The notes under the pieces: generated by a model
What the model was told of the DNA's origin: nothing
What the model saw: the letters and a program-made list of their open reading frames with translations, nothing else
The model's database searches: none
Translations under genes and position numbers: made by a program
Part shown: positions 34,903-46,268 of the stretch, in pieces
Position numbering within the stretch: the stretch's first letter is position 1
Layout of the letters: each line of letters starts with the position of its first letter
NCBI GenBank assembly: GCA_030737835.1
Contig: CM060851.1
Coordinates: forward strand, 2,756,615 to 2,820,614
DNA: 64,000 nucleotides
Source: Acorus gramineus
Lineage: Eukaryota > Streptophyta > Magnoliopsida > Acorales > Acoraceae
Reading direction: 5' to 3'

Positions 34903-35142
34903 TTACAATCCAAAAAGTAGTCAGCCTATGTTTTCATTTTTTTATAAAATCATATACTTTATTTAATAAGACGTATAATTTTATGAAATGTGAAATATAT
35001 ACTCAAATAAATTAAATGATATTTCATGTATAGAAAATATGAATTTTTTTTAATGAGGTATATATATCATTACAGTGAGTGGAGGGGGCAACAAGATATA
35101 TGGGATTGCATTGAAATTGTAAATAGATTGAGTGTAATATCA
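34903..35142. mobile_element. Diverged family A MITE
   Basis: It has family phrases in order: tttttttataaaatcatata, tttatttaataagacgtata, ttaatgaggtatatat, then a tail resembling 'gaaattgtaaatagattgag' and 'tgtaatatcac'. The termini are worn. Confidence 0.4.
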
Positions 35143-35339
35143 CTGCTATTTTTTAATGATAGTAAAAAAAATTGAATTGGATTTTTATAATTTTCATAAA
35201 AATTAAAATTACTTTTTTTTTATTAAATTGGTTTTTCCTAATCTTGGATCCTTCCTTCTTAGAAATTTAATCCACTTGTCATTTTCGTGGGGTCCTTAGA
35301 TACAGAATAAGACTTGTTCTTGGGTATACAGTTATTCTG

Positions 35340-35690
35340 CATAAGTGAGTATAAATAAGGATAAAGTAATTTTGTGTTTGATTGTGTTTTGAATTATTCT
35401 CGTTGAGAAACGTAATAATAATTTTGTTGTTGTTTGGGTAAAATGTGAATAAAGTGTGGATAAAAATTTATGAAAGGTGAAAAATTAATGATAGTTGATT
35501 TGACAGTGAGCTCACATATTCTTTAGGTAGAATAACCTGAAATAAATTTAATTCCAGGGGTTAGTTGAAATCTATATACTACCTTTATACTAGTTTATTC
35601 TGACATATTTTATCCCTGGGTATTCCTTGCATTCAAATAATTCTGCTTTATTCTCACTTAATCCCTGACTATTCCATATCCGAACCGGGG
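35340..35690. mobile_element. hAT-like MITE, family B (copy 1)
   Basis: It aligns along its length with 55640-56030: 'agtataaataagga', 'gattttgtgtttg', 'tgtgaataaagt', 'gataaa.atttat', 'atgatagttgattt', 'aggggttagttgaaatc' and 'tatccc'. It is non-coding and ends near a G12 run. Related sequence forms the large foldback at 43803-44901. Confidence 0.65.
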
Positions 35691-36027
35691 GGGGGGGGGA
35701 TAACTTTTAACCCAATTATGTGTTCCTTAAATTAGCTGTTTAAATGGATTGAACAAAAAAAAAAGGTGTCGTTTGGGTTGTAGAATAGGGGGAGAATATG
35801 ATGGAATAAAGGAGAATAGGCCTAAAAACCTATTTGGGTGAAAGGAATAGATGGTATAGCCATGTTAAAATAGGAGAGAATAAACTAATATTTGTAATCC
35901 AAGTTCCCCTTGGAATAGTATTATTATATCAAATCCATTCTACTGGCATAAAAGGGTCTCAATGTCAAATCAACTATCATCATTTTTTATAAATTTAGGG
36001 GCTCACAGGTCATATAATTTTTGAGCA

Positions 36028-36195
36028 CTGATACACTCAGTCCGTTTTGTAGCCCCATATGCTATGAAAACGTAGTATATATTTCATTTCATATAACACA
36101 TGCACTTCAATTGGATAGTGTATAATTTTTTAAAAAGGAAAACTGATGTGTGGACTGCAACTGGGGCTGCAATGATGTCTGAACGTATCATTTTC
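36028..36195. mobile_element. Family A MITE
   Basis: It starts gcactgatacactcagtccg and ends with ggactgcaactggggctgca followed by cgtatcattttcc, matching the family's GTTACA...CAGTC and GGGGCTG...GTAACATTWTCC ends with drift. Confidence 0.55.
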
Positions 36196-36519
36196 CATCA
36201 TTTTTTTTTATTTTTAATGAGTCATTATCTATATCTTATTCACATTTTATCCCTAATTTATTTATAGTCAACCAAACAATAAAAGACTTCATTATTACGT
36301 TTCCCAACAGAAATAACAAAAAAACAATCAAACAGAAAATCATTTGTTTCATTGGTATAATAATTTATTTATAAAATAGTTATAAATCTCATAATAGCTT
36401 ATGTCTCTATCCAAACACCCCAAAATAGTTACACACATTTCAGTGGTGCTACATATACAATGAGACGACCTACATATGTCAACACTGAAGTGGCGGGGTG
36501 TGGTACATTTCCATGAAAA

Positions 36520-36765
36520 ATATTAGATTCAAAGTCATTTTAACTGTTCAAAACTCATTTTTTTAAAAATAGTAAACATAATTTAATGAGATATATGTTT
36601 TGATAAAAAATGTATATCGCTCCATTTTGAGTTGAATGAACTTATTTTTAATAAGTTCAAATTTTTTTTAATGAGATATATACATTATTTAACGATGTAT
36701 ATGCTTCACTAGATTTCTAACAAGGTATATAAAATTAAAAAAAATTGCGTGTAACAATAACCTTT
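36520..36765. mobile_element. Family A MITE, reverse orientation to 13984-14205
   Basis: Its inverse complement matches 13984-14205 through the shared phrases listed there. The end nearest 36765 reads gcgtgtaacaataac, equivalent to the GTTACA terminus. Confidence 0.6.
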
Positions 36766-36769
36766 CCTG

Positions 36770-39700
36770 GTTTGATAATGGGCTTTGAGGGTTGATATTG
36801 GGCCTATTTACATGAATCAAAATCACACACTGTGATTTGCGACTTTCAAGTATGAGAAATGATTGCATGAAAAGAAAAATGCCACACGTAACCCGTAAGG
36901 ATTAGTTTGATGTTCATTTTTATTTATTTTTTATTGAACACTTCAAAAAAACCACAAGTTACTAAAATTTTCCTTTTACATGTTTATCGTTTTCCATAAT
37001 ACACATTTGTTATGTTTCGTATATATTCAAATTTTAAAAATAATTTTTTAACTTTCAGGTACATTTCAGTGTACGTATGATGGACGAGGTCCATGTGACA
37101 CTTATGCAATATGTCATTATATATATATATATATTTTAAATTATTGTAAGATTTATGCTCACTTAGAAGTCAAATTAAGTAAAAATGTAGTTCATGATAT
37201 TGATAGTTATATCATGTTTATAGTTATGGTCATGTTTGTAGTCAATCGAAACATTGTATGCCCAACCAATCCTGGGGAAATATGATTTTTTTTTTCTATT
37301 AAATTGCAGGAAGCATAACTAAGGCATTGATGATGTGGCCAATGTAGATGAGCTAGGGTCATTTCACTAGTGGTTGTACTTCTTTTTTTTTTAATTTTAT
37401 ACATTCTTCTCCTCTTAAATTTTGGAGCATATTTTATGGCATTGTTTAATCAGTGCCTTAATTAAAAAAATATTATTAAGGGAACATAATGCACAAACTA
37501 CTGCTAATCTCACTCTCTCATGCAAAGTAACATGCATTATGTCTCCGATTATGAATTATATTTAGGGTTAAAAACAAACAACCCACAATTAATCAAAGAT
37601 AAGATTAGTGTTGTGACATGTCCTGAATAGCAGATCGAATTTTTAGTGTATTAATTTTATCTTGTTGTGGGGTGGACTCTGACTGTACCAAATTCAGAAC
37701 TTGTTGAAAGTTTTCTTCTGTTAATTGACTGATGTTTCATTTTTGGGAATCAGAAAGGCAGGTATATGTTAATCATTCTTACAAAGGATTTATTATTTGA
37801 TTCACATGTGATATGTTCCTTGGCCTGTATTTCTAATGCATGCATACATTATGAGTTCAACACCTAATTAATTAATTAGGAATGACTGGAAATATATATG
37901 CTCTCATTTTCGTTGTATACCAACTAATTAATCAGATGTTCTAATTAATGACGGGCTTTAGACCCATAGCTCATTGATTGACAATAAAATTTAATTTGTA
38001 ACAATGGGATCATGAGCGGTGCTTACCTTAAAAAAAAGAGCACATACATAAAAGTACATTATTCTCTCTTGAAATGCCTATCATTAGCAAGTTGAACAAG
38101 ATATTGAAATTTTTTGGTATTCTAGTTTTGCACAACATGAAAGGTGCTCTCTTAAGATCAATATCAAAATAATAATGTTAAGAACAATCTCGCATGCAGT
38201 TTTTCATGTTCTATTTTCATTTAAATGTATATTTCATAAAATGAATGTTTTTATAAGAAATGAAATACATATTCAATTGTATATAATCACTAATGAAGCA
38301 CAGAGGAGGATCTGTGCATAAAATCACATGCAACGTAACGTGTCCATCTCAAAAAAGCGTGCATTTTACCAAATTTTCATGGTCCATGTCAAAACAAACT
38401 AATAGAATATTGTATGCATTAATGGTTTTTGAAAATGAGTTTAAGACTCTAATTAATAATGCATTATTATATATTAGATAGGACACATAAGGATCCAATG
38501 GTGTGGGTTCTCTATGTTCAACTTTAGTTGTGTCATATCCAAAAATATGTGTTGTAAAGTCTAATTAATATCGAAACAAGATTAGGTATTGATTCCCCAA
38601 TAGCGTGCACCTATATAGATGAAAATTCATAATGAAGGTTTGTCTCCTCAACTTTCCTATTAAACAATTCATCTTGCACATGTATTAGATGGAGATAAAA
38701 AAAAGTGTCTAAGTTAACCCAAATCCAATAGCTTACAAAGGAAAAAGTGTTCTATATTTAATATTTTAAAAAATCTAGTTTTAAATAGCATTTCGCAACA
38801 AGTTTGATAGTTAATTTTTTGGATATTCTGTTTTTTCAGAAATCTTATTTAACCAACTTGTTTCTAAATGCTTCCAAATGGCACTATAAAATTAAGATTT
38901 TGGTGATAAAAAGTATTTTTTCAAGTATCTAACAAAAATATGTTTTTTAAAAAATTGTTCTATAAATAAAAAGTTATTTTTCAAACTCGTTGTTGTAAAC
39001 TATCATATCCCTTGTAACATATATAATGTAAAACCTGGCCCAAAAGTGAAATCTTATAAAAAAAAATTAAAAAAAATAAAAGAAACAGCTTAGTCCAACA
39101 GCAGAGAATGTAACCTCTTTTTTTAGCAAACCCTAATCAAAACTCTAACCCTAACCCTATATCCAAAAAACCAAAAAAAACATCTGATATGAGTACAATG
39201 AAAAGGGAATGTGATTCATTCCATCAAAAGCAAAACTCTAACTCTAAAGCTAAAAGTGAGAATGTGGAAGTAAAAAAAAATACAGAGCAAGTCCACGTGT
39301 CAATCAGTGATAGGAGGATGCAGTCCTCCTAGATTGCCCAACCCACGAGCCTGACCTCCCCCAAGAAAGGGAATCAAGAATCCCATGTTCATGATTGAAT
39401 TCCAACAAAATTTTTCAATCTCAAAATAATAATAATCTATATATTGGACATATAAATAATGGTTATAAATAATGGGTACCTAAATTTCTGGTGCATGTGA
39501 AAAGCCCTAAGCACATGAGTGAAAAGAAAAACAGTATTAGTACAGATGAAACAAATTCCATGCAATTTTTTATTTTATTTATGGGTTTCTTGATCAATTA
39601 TATTATATACAATTTTTTTTTGGGGTAGTCTATATTATTATATACATTAGACCAGGGAATGTGAGCAGAGAAGGAAAGAAAAGACTGATGGAGGAATAAA

Positions 39701-42700
39701 GAAATGCATGCAGAGATATAAAGAAAATTTAATGGAAAGAAAAGGTCTGCTGAGAGAACATGGGAATTGAGGTTGGAAACAGTGCAATGAACTCCATCCA
39801 TAGTCAGTTCACTGAATCAATGATGCATGGGGAAGGGAACCCCTCTATCCAACAACTCCTATTTTTATAATCTAAAAATTGAATTGTTTAAAATTTTCTA
39901 TGTAGTGTATATATAAATATATATGGAGTCTCTTGTCTAATAACATGGTATATATTATTCAATAGAAATTATTATATTTTAATATTGCATAAAAAGATAT
40001 ATGCCCTTTGTTCAACTGAATTTATATATATATATTATATATGTATACATATTAGAGAATAAAAATTCATTTACATTAAATCCTGCTTGTTACACGTGAT
40101 TTTATCAAATATTACTTAAAATTCAAGAAAGTGTGAACAAAAATATTAAATTGGAAGGGAAAACTAAGACTACTTTAAATAATTATGGATAAGAGGTAAA
40201 AAGGGAGACTGAAAAATATTATTATGTTGCACTATTCATTTACTCGATCGATTAATTATTGAATAGCTAAAAAAAATAAAAATACACATTTAATATGCAC
40301 TTTTAAAAGACAAAGCAGTCTGAATTGTAAAAAAAGATTGGATATAACCCTACATTAAGCATTATCTATAATATTATTCAACACACATTTATATATTATA
40401 CACACACCCCGAGAAACTATACGTACAAAATGTATATACACATACAATTTTTTTTTAATTAGTGAATGATTACTTGTGTGATTATTATATTATCTTTCTT
40501 AATTAAACAATGTCATTTTTAATCTCAAATGTACTTTACACTCTGTTTAGTATATATATCTAATGAGATAAATATTTTTATCCATGAAAGATGGAATATA
40601 TTGCAATGAATTTTATAGATTCATTTATAATATATATATAAAAGGCTTATGAAATGGGTTACAACTTGCAGGAGAAGAGGAAGGGAGGGCTGGGGGTTGG
40701 CCTGGTTTTTTAGGATGTGATGGTTTGCCAATCCATATCATGTTTAAGAAGGGAGAGGTTGTTCTGCATGCATGTGTGGGCATGTGGTGGGGGGGTGGTG
40801 GGGAATGAAATGAAAGGCAAGTGGGGTGTGCTTGTTCTCTCAAACCTTTGTTAATATTATTTTTTTTGAATATGGAGCCACGTTGACATGACACATGCGA
40901 AGAGTGAAGTTGTAGATACAAATATATACAAGTATGGTCACATGGAGATGGGGCCCTTCATTTTTTTTAATGATTTTTTTCTTTTTGTTTCAGACAGGCA
41001 AATGTGGCTTGGCTGTAAGTTTGTGACACCTCGTTTTAGATGGGAGGGACTCGAGGAGTCCCAGTGTCCCACCAAAGCAGAAAGAGGAGGAAAAAAACAT
41101 AAGAAGAAAAGTTGTTACACAGATTGATGATAGATTATATATATAGATATAATATGCAAGGTTAGATTGTACATATAGCAATTTGAAATTGACATATTAC
41201 ATTCACATTGATGGGAAGTTTTAAATCAAATCAATCTAATGAAACAAATCTATTTAAATTGTAGATGTCATAAAAAAATAATAATATTAGAGATTATCAC
41301 ATGCAATAAAAAAATGTAATATTCATGTAAAGAAAGATGTATTTTAGCAAATTTTATTACATAATAACAAGAAAAATTATGTTTCATTACTTCACCTAAC
41401 AAAATATATGCAATATGTACTATTAAATAATGTGAGTATATACCTAAATTAATTATATATAAGGAGTGAGTGTAACTGCACCCTATGGAAAAATAGATGA
41501 AACAAACTATATGCTTTATTATTATATATATATACATATATATATGCAAAAATTAAAGCACTATGATTCAGGACATTAATAAGGGGGTAACATATGAATT
41601 TCATCATTATCCTAGCTATAATATTGTTATACAATGTAGTTTAACGTGATATTTTATTATCTTCTCTGCAGCACTGTTGAAACCAATAGATAACTGTGAC
41701 ACCAGTTCAGGAAACCAACATAAACAAAACCATTAAAGGTCTACTGTTCAGGAATGTGGGGTTACTTCTACACCATGGTCTTGCATTCAATTTCAATTTC
41801 AATTTCTATGGATGCTATAGGAGTACTTATTCTTAGACCACCAATTTGGACCTCTTGCAAATAGTAGAAGAGAAACTTTAATTATGACAATTTAAATTGT
41901 TGTCTTTAAATTCTTGTCTTGCTGTTGGTTTTCCATCTGTTGTTAGATTTAATAAAGGAAGCCATTGAATGAAAGGAAAGCCAGAGACAGATCAAAATTG
42001 GTGGACAAAAATGAAATCGAAAAAACTGATCCCAATATAATAATATATATAGGGAGACTTTGTGTTAGAAATATTATCATAAATCATAAAAGATATTGTA
42101 TTTCAAATAATGATTAATTTGAAGAACTAATATATAATATGATTGATAATATAGGTAAGAAATAAAATATCTTTAAATTTGATTCATAATTATAAATCCA
42201 GCACTTTGATGCACCCAGATTCACAATCGTTCCAAAAATCAACTACAGGTTATATACTATCGTTTGGAGGTTATATACACATTAAAAAATATATAAGAAA
42301 AATATATTAAAGTGCATATGACTTTAAACAAAGAGTATATGATAGTTTTAAGCGATTGTTAAAACACATTAAAAATACAGAAGAAAAATCTATTAAAGTC
42401 CATATGACTTCAAACAAAGGGTATACAATAGTTTTAAGCAATTTTTAATGTGATTTTTAAAACGAGATATATCATATTTTATATAGGAATCCTAAAAATA
42501 TCTAACCATAAACACATGGAATTCAATGTATTTTAAACCATTGGTTAGAGATGTAGAATATTAGTGTGGCACAAACATAAAGTCTTACAAACCATGCAAA
42601 AATTCAAGCACATACATAATACCTCAACCAAACACCAAACAAACAACAACAATAACAAGATCAGGAGCATGTGATTGTCTGTGAAAGGTGGTGAGAAAAC

Positions 42701-43199
42701 CCCACATGCAATGCCCTTCATAAAACATGAATCTCTTCATGTGATTGTGTTGAAAAGTATAGATAGATCATAGATAGATAGATGTATAGTAGGGTCCACT
42801 GCATCAGACAAATGGATCACCATTGACACAGGTGGGTCTACCATAAGAGTTCACCACCACCACCCCCACCCCCCCTTAAGAACCTAATGTAACTAACATT
42901 GTCTGACATCACTGAACCATGTGAAAGAGTCGCTTTCAGTCTGGGTTTTAAAGGGCTGTTTGGCACGCCCGACAGACTATTGTTATCCAATCCATGTTCT
43001 TGTTAAATGTTCTATTCCTGTAAATCTGTAATGGGCTGCGTTGTTACACAGTTTTTTTTACAGAAAATTTTAATATGAGTACGTACTGATAGAGTTGTCA
43101 TCAGTATATGTCTGAATGGACGAATTGATTACTGAAAATTTGAAATGTTTTGAATTCAGATAATTATCTAAATTTTATTCATGTTTAGATATGTAGAAA
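36770..43199. other. Long gene-poor stretch
   Basis: About 6.4 kb of AT-rich DNA without a supported gene. A less AT-rich island at about 40640-41110 holds open frames on both strands but no recognisable protein or splice pattern. Near 42200 'gatgcacccagattcacaat' recalls a family A terminus. No tRNA, rRNA or known microRNA sequence was recognised by eye. Confidence 0.5.
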
Positions 43200-43745
43200 C
43201 TAAAATCTCTCACACCTTAGGATCCATTTAAAAGGGTCATACCACCTCGACCTATGACATGGGGTCATAAACACAACACTATCTTATGTTAGGCCAAAGG
43301 AGAATTCTATTCCATGATATGCTCACACCTCCTATGGAAATAAGTACACCCTTCACACTATAAATAAGAGGGTATCCCCTTCATCAAAAGATAGACTTCT
43401 TCTTCTTTCCCCAAAAAAGAGAACCCTAGACCCAAGCTTGAAATCCCATTTTAATGGAGTTTGAGCTTCACCGTCGGAGGTTCTCACCAAAAAGGAACTA
43501 CGTGTGGCTTTATCCCTTAAAAGGGTACGTATGCAGCCTAATTTACATCAGGTTCAGTCCAGACAAACATCCACTAAATCACTCCATCATCGTCGCCTCT
43601 TCCATCGTCGTCACCTCTTCGCGGATCTACCCAAACCAAGCCCGAACCGCCCTCGAATCCGGCTTATTCAAAGAGGAGGACATTTTCACCTCCCACAACA
43701 TAATTGTCAAAATTGCGTCAAAAAGTTATGTTAAATGTTATTAAT
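43200..43745 (+). mobile_element. LTR-like retrotransposon fragment
   Basis: A promoter-like ctataaataagaggg (about 43359) followed by a short leader (aagatagacttcttcttc) and a gagaaccctagac tract, then a phrase like aaagggtacgtatgcagcc (about 43519), which resembles the conserved downstream part of many plant Gypsy LTRs. The frame 43454-43744 is open but matches no protein I know. LTR ends and a primer site were not identified, so a solo or truncated LTR is the best reading. Confidence 0.4.
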
Positions 43746-43802
43746 ATGATATTTGAGTTTTTTGTTTAATTAAAAAATAAAATCACCTTTAAAACTTAAC
43801 CC

Positions 43803-44901
43803 CTCGTATGGGGTGTGACATTGGGTTATTCGCTCCTGATAGCTATACTAGGATAGATGACAATTCAGGCTGAAGAAGCAATTTTTTGTTTGATTGCATT
43901 TTCTGTTATTCTCATTGGAAAATGTAAAAATGATTTTTTTGTTGTTTAATTCATCTTGGATAGAGTGATGATAAATAGTTAATAATGGATGTATAAGAGT
44001 TTATAACTTTTTAAATTACAACTATACCCCTGGGAATAGTGTGAGAAATGTATGATTGATTTGATAGATATGACAATTTTTGAAATCTGTGTGAGACTGT
44101 TAAGTGAGATAAATGTTTTAAAATGACAGAGAATAGTATTTTTATCCATTGGCATAGATAAGACTTGATAAGCAATTCCAACATTTCTTTAAAATAGTTA
44201 TCAAGCCTTATCCTAGCTTATCCAGACATAACTATTGAAGTTTATTATGTCAAAACAAACAACTTTTTTTTTATTATTCTCATGTATTCTTTTTTATTCT
44301 GGGTTTATTTCTCACGCCATATGAGGGGTAAATGCTTAACACACCACCCCCCCTCCTCTCACAAGTCATATCAAATCTCCCCTCGCATGGCGTAAAACAT
44401 AAAGCAGGAATAATGAAGAATATATGAGAATAGCTAAAAAAAGTTGTTTGTTTTGATAGAATAAACCCCGATAGTTATGTCTGGATAAGCTAGGATAAGG
44501 CCTGATAACTATTCTAAGGAAATGTTGGAATTGCTTATCAAGGCTTATCAATGCCAATTGATAAAAACTCTTCTCTGTTATTTTAAAAAATTTATCTTAC
44601 CTAACAAACTCACACAGATTCCAAAAACTGTCACATCTATCAAATTAATCATATATCTGTCACACTATTCCCAGGGGATATAATTGTCATTTAAAAAATC
44701 ATAAACTATTATTTATCCCTTATCAACCATTTATTATTACTTTATCCAATGTGAATCAAACAACAAAAAAATCATTTTTACGTTTCCCAATGAGAATAAC
44801 AAAAAAGACAACTAAACAAAAAGTTACTTATTCAGCCTAGATTGTTATCTATTCCAGTATAGCTATCTGGAGCAAATAACCTAATGTCACACTCCATATG
44901 G
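43803..44901. repeat. 1.1-kb foldback with arms of about 525 bp
   Basis: The left arm 43803-44330 and right arm 44379-44901 are inverted complements over nearly their whole length, with a loop of about 48 bp. Paired landmarks in mirrored order include gtgtgacatt(g/a)ggttatt, atagctatact(a/g)g, aaaaatgatttttttgttgt, cctgggaatagtgtga, gataagcaattccaacattt, cttatcctagcttatccaga and cgccat(a/g)(t/c)gaggggt. The arms contain family B MITE-like sequence. A transcript across it would form a long hairpin. Confidence 0.85.
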
Positions 44902-44921
44902 GGGTAAATGAATTTCACCAT

Positions 44922-45040
44922 TTTCTTAGAATAGTTATCAGGCTTTATCCCAGTTTAGTCAGGCATAACTATCAAGATATATTCTTGTCAAATAAACAGC
45001 TATTTAAGAGTTATTCTATTGTATTCTTCACTATCCATTG
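44922..45040. repeat. Third partial copy of the foldback arm
   Basis: ttcttagaatagttatcagg, ctttatcccag, caggcataactatcaag and attctattgtattctt match 44185-44290 in direct orientation. This piece lies outside the right arm, so the locus holds at least three arm-related copies. Confidence 0.65.
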
Positions 45041-45184
45041 TTTATACTGCACCCCAATTGAGGCACAAGTCACTGCCACAATTATTCCATGCAAAGATGC
45101 CCACATGTGGGATACCTATGGTGTGCCTATGATCGACCCTTGAGACAAAGACATATAAAGGAAATTTTCCCGAATAATATTTTT

Positions 45185-45480
45185 TTAGAATTTTTTTAAA
45201 GGATTTTTTTATTTTTAAATTCTTATAAACTATGTCATTTAGTGATTGATCTCTTACTTATTCATATTTTGATTTAAGTCTCTAGATTTAAAGGATATAT
45301 TCATTTTAATCCTTTCTAGAGACTAAAACAAAATCAATTAATTTAGGGATAGATCCCTTTTAAGGACTAATAAAAAACATACTCTTTAAATTTAGAAATT
45401 TAAACTGAAATATGAAGAAATGAGGGATTGATCACTAAATTATATAATTACATGGACTAAAAATTATAAAACTCTTTTTA
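45185..45480. mobile_element. Foldback MITE
   Basis: The left part (ttataaactatgtcatttag, tgattgatctc, tcatattttgatttaagtct) is inverted on the right (aaactgaaatatgaagaaat, gagggattgatcactaaatt, ggactaaaaattataaa). The interior has the 'agggatagatccc' and 'ggacta' phrases of common plant foldbacks. Half of a related copy lies at about 12480-12560. Confidence 0.65.
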
Positions 45481-46144
45481 AAAATAGCTAACAATAGCTG
45501 GAATTACAGAGCATCTTAAAAATATTCGGATTCATTGTACAAGAAAATAGAGAACAACTAATTATACTTCAAAAGTTTGGTTTAATTCATGAGGAAAAGA
45601 TGATAAAATCCCATAATTGAGAAGTGTTATTTTTATTGATATAATCTTAATAATACTTTATTTTAATTTAGTTTGCATATTGATAGTTTGGTCATTTGAA
45701 AAAGAGAAAAAAGAGAGCCATTAAAGAGCTTTTAATTAAAGATAACACGAGGAACATTTCCATATATGGTGTTCATAATCTTTTATCTTTTAAAAAAGAT
45801 GTACATTTCATGTATGTTTATAATCATTTATAATAAAAACAAAATAGTCGGACAAAACATAAATATTATTAGGGATATGAGATGGAATGATAAGTTGAAA
45901 TTAAAGAATGAGTATAACATGCACTTTCTTAAATCATTATTAGAATTGATTCAAAAAGTGGTTAAGATTTTAAGAATAATTATCATCATTTAAAAGAAAA
46001 AAAATCCATCAGTATTATCATTATTCATATTTGTTAAAATTAAAACAAAAGATAAAATAAATATTATTTCAATATTTAGTTGAAACAGAAAACCTTAATT
46101 TCATTATAAAAATCAAGATAAATATCTACATTTTAGTTTGATTA
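45481..46144. other. AT-rich intergenic DNA
   Basis: No gene was recognised. Confidence 0.5.
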
Positions 46145-46268
46145 TATCTCCATAACAAATGGATATATTGGTAGGATGAGAGAGGTACCCCTCTTTAGTA
46201 AGGAGGCTTAAATTCAAGCCTTAACCTGTTTAATGATAGTAAAAGATTCGTTCAAAAAAAAAAAAATT
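46145..46268 (+). mobile_element. Possible tRNA-derived SINE remnant
   Basis: An A-box-like attggtaggatgag, a stem-like gaggtacccctc, and a B-box-like aaattcaagcc are in tRNA-like spacing, followed by a poly(A) tract after 'gattcgttc'. The B box departs from GGTTCGANTCC, so support is weak. Confidence 0.3.

Noticed and set aside
40625-40921. 98-codon minus-strand proline-rich frame
   Set aside because: Low-complexity composition, no motif, no splice or promoter context.
43454-43744. 96-codon open frame
   Set aside because: It lies in an LTR-like leader region and shows no protein family features.
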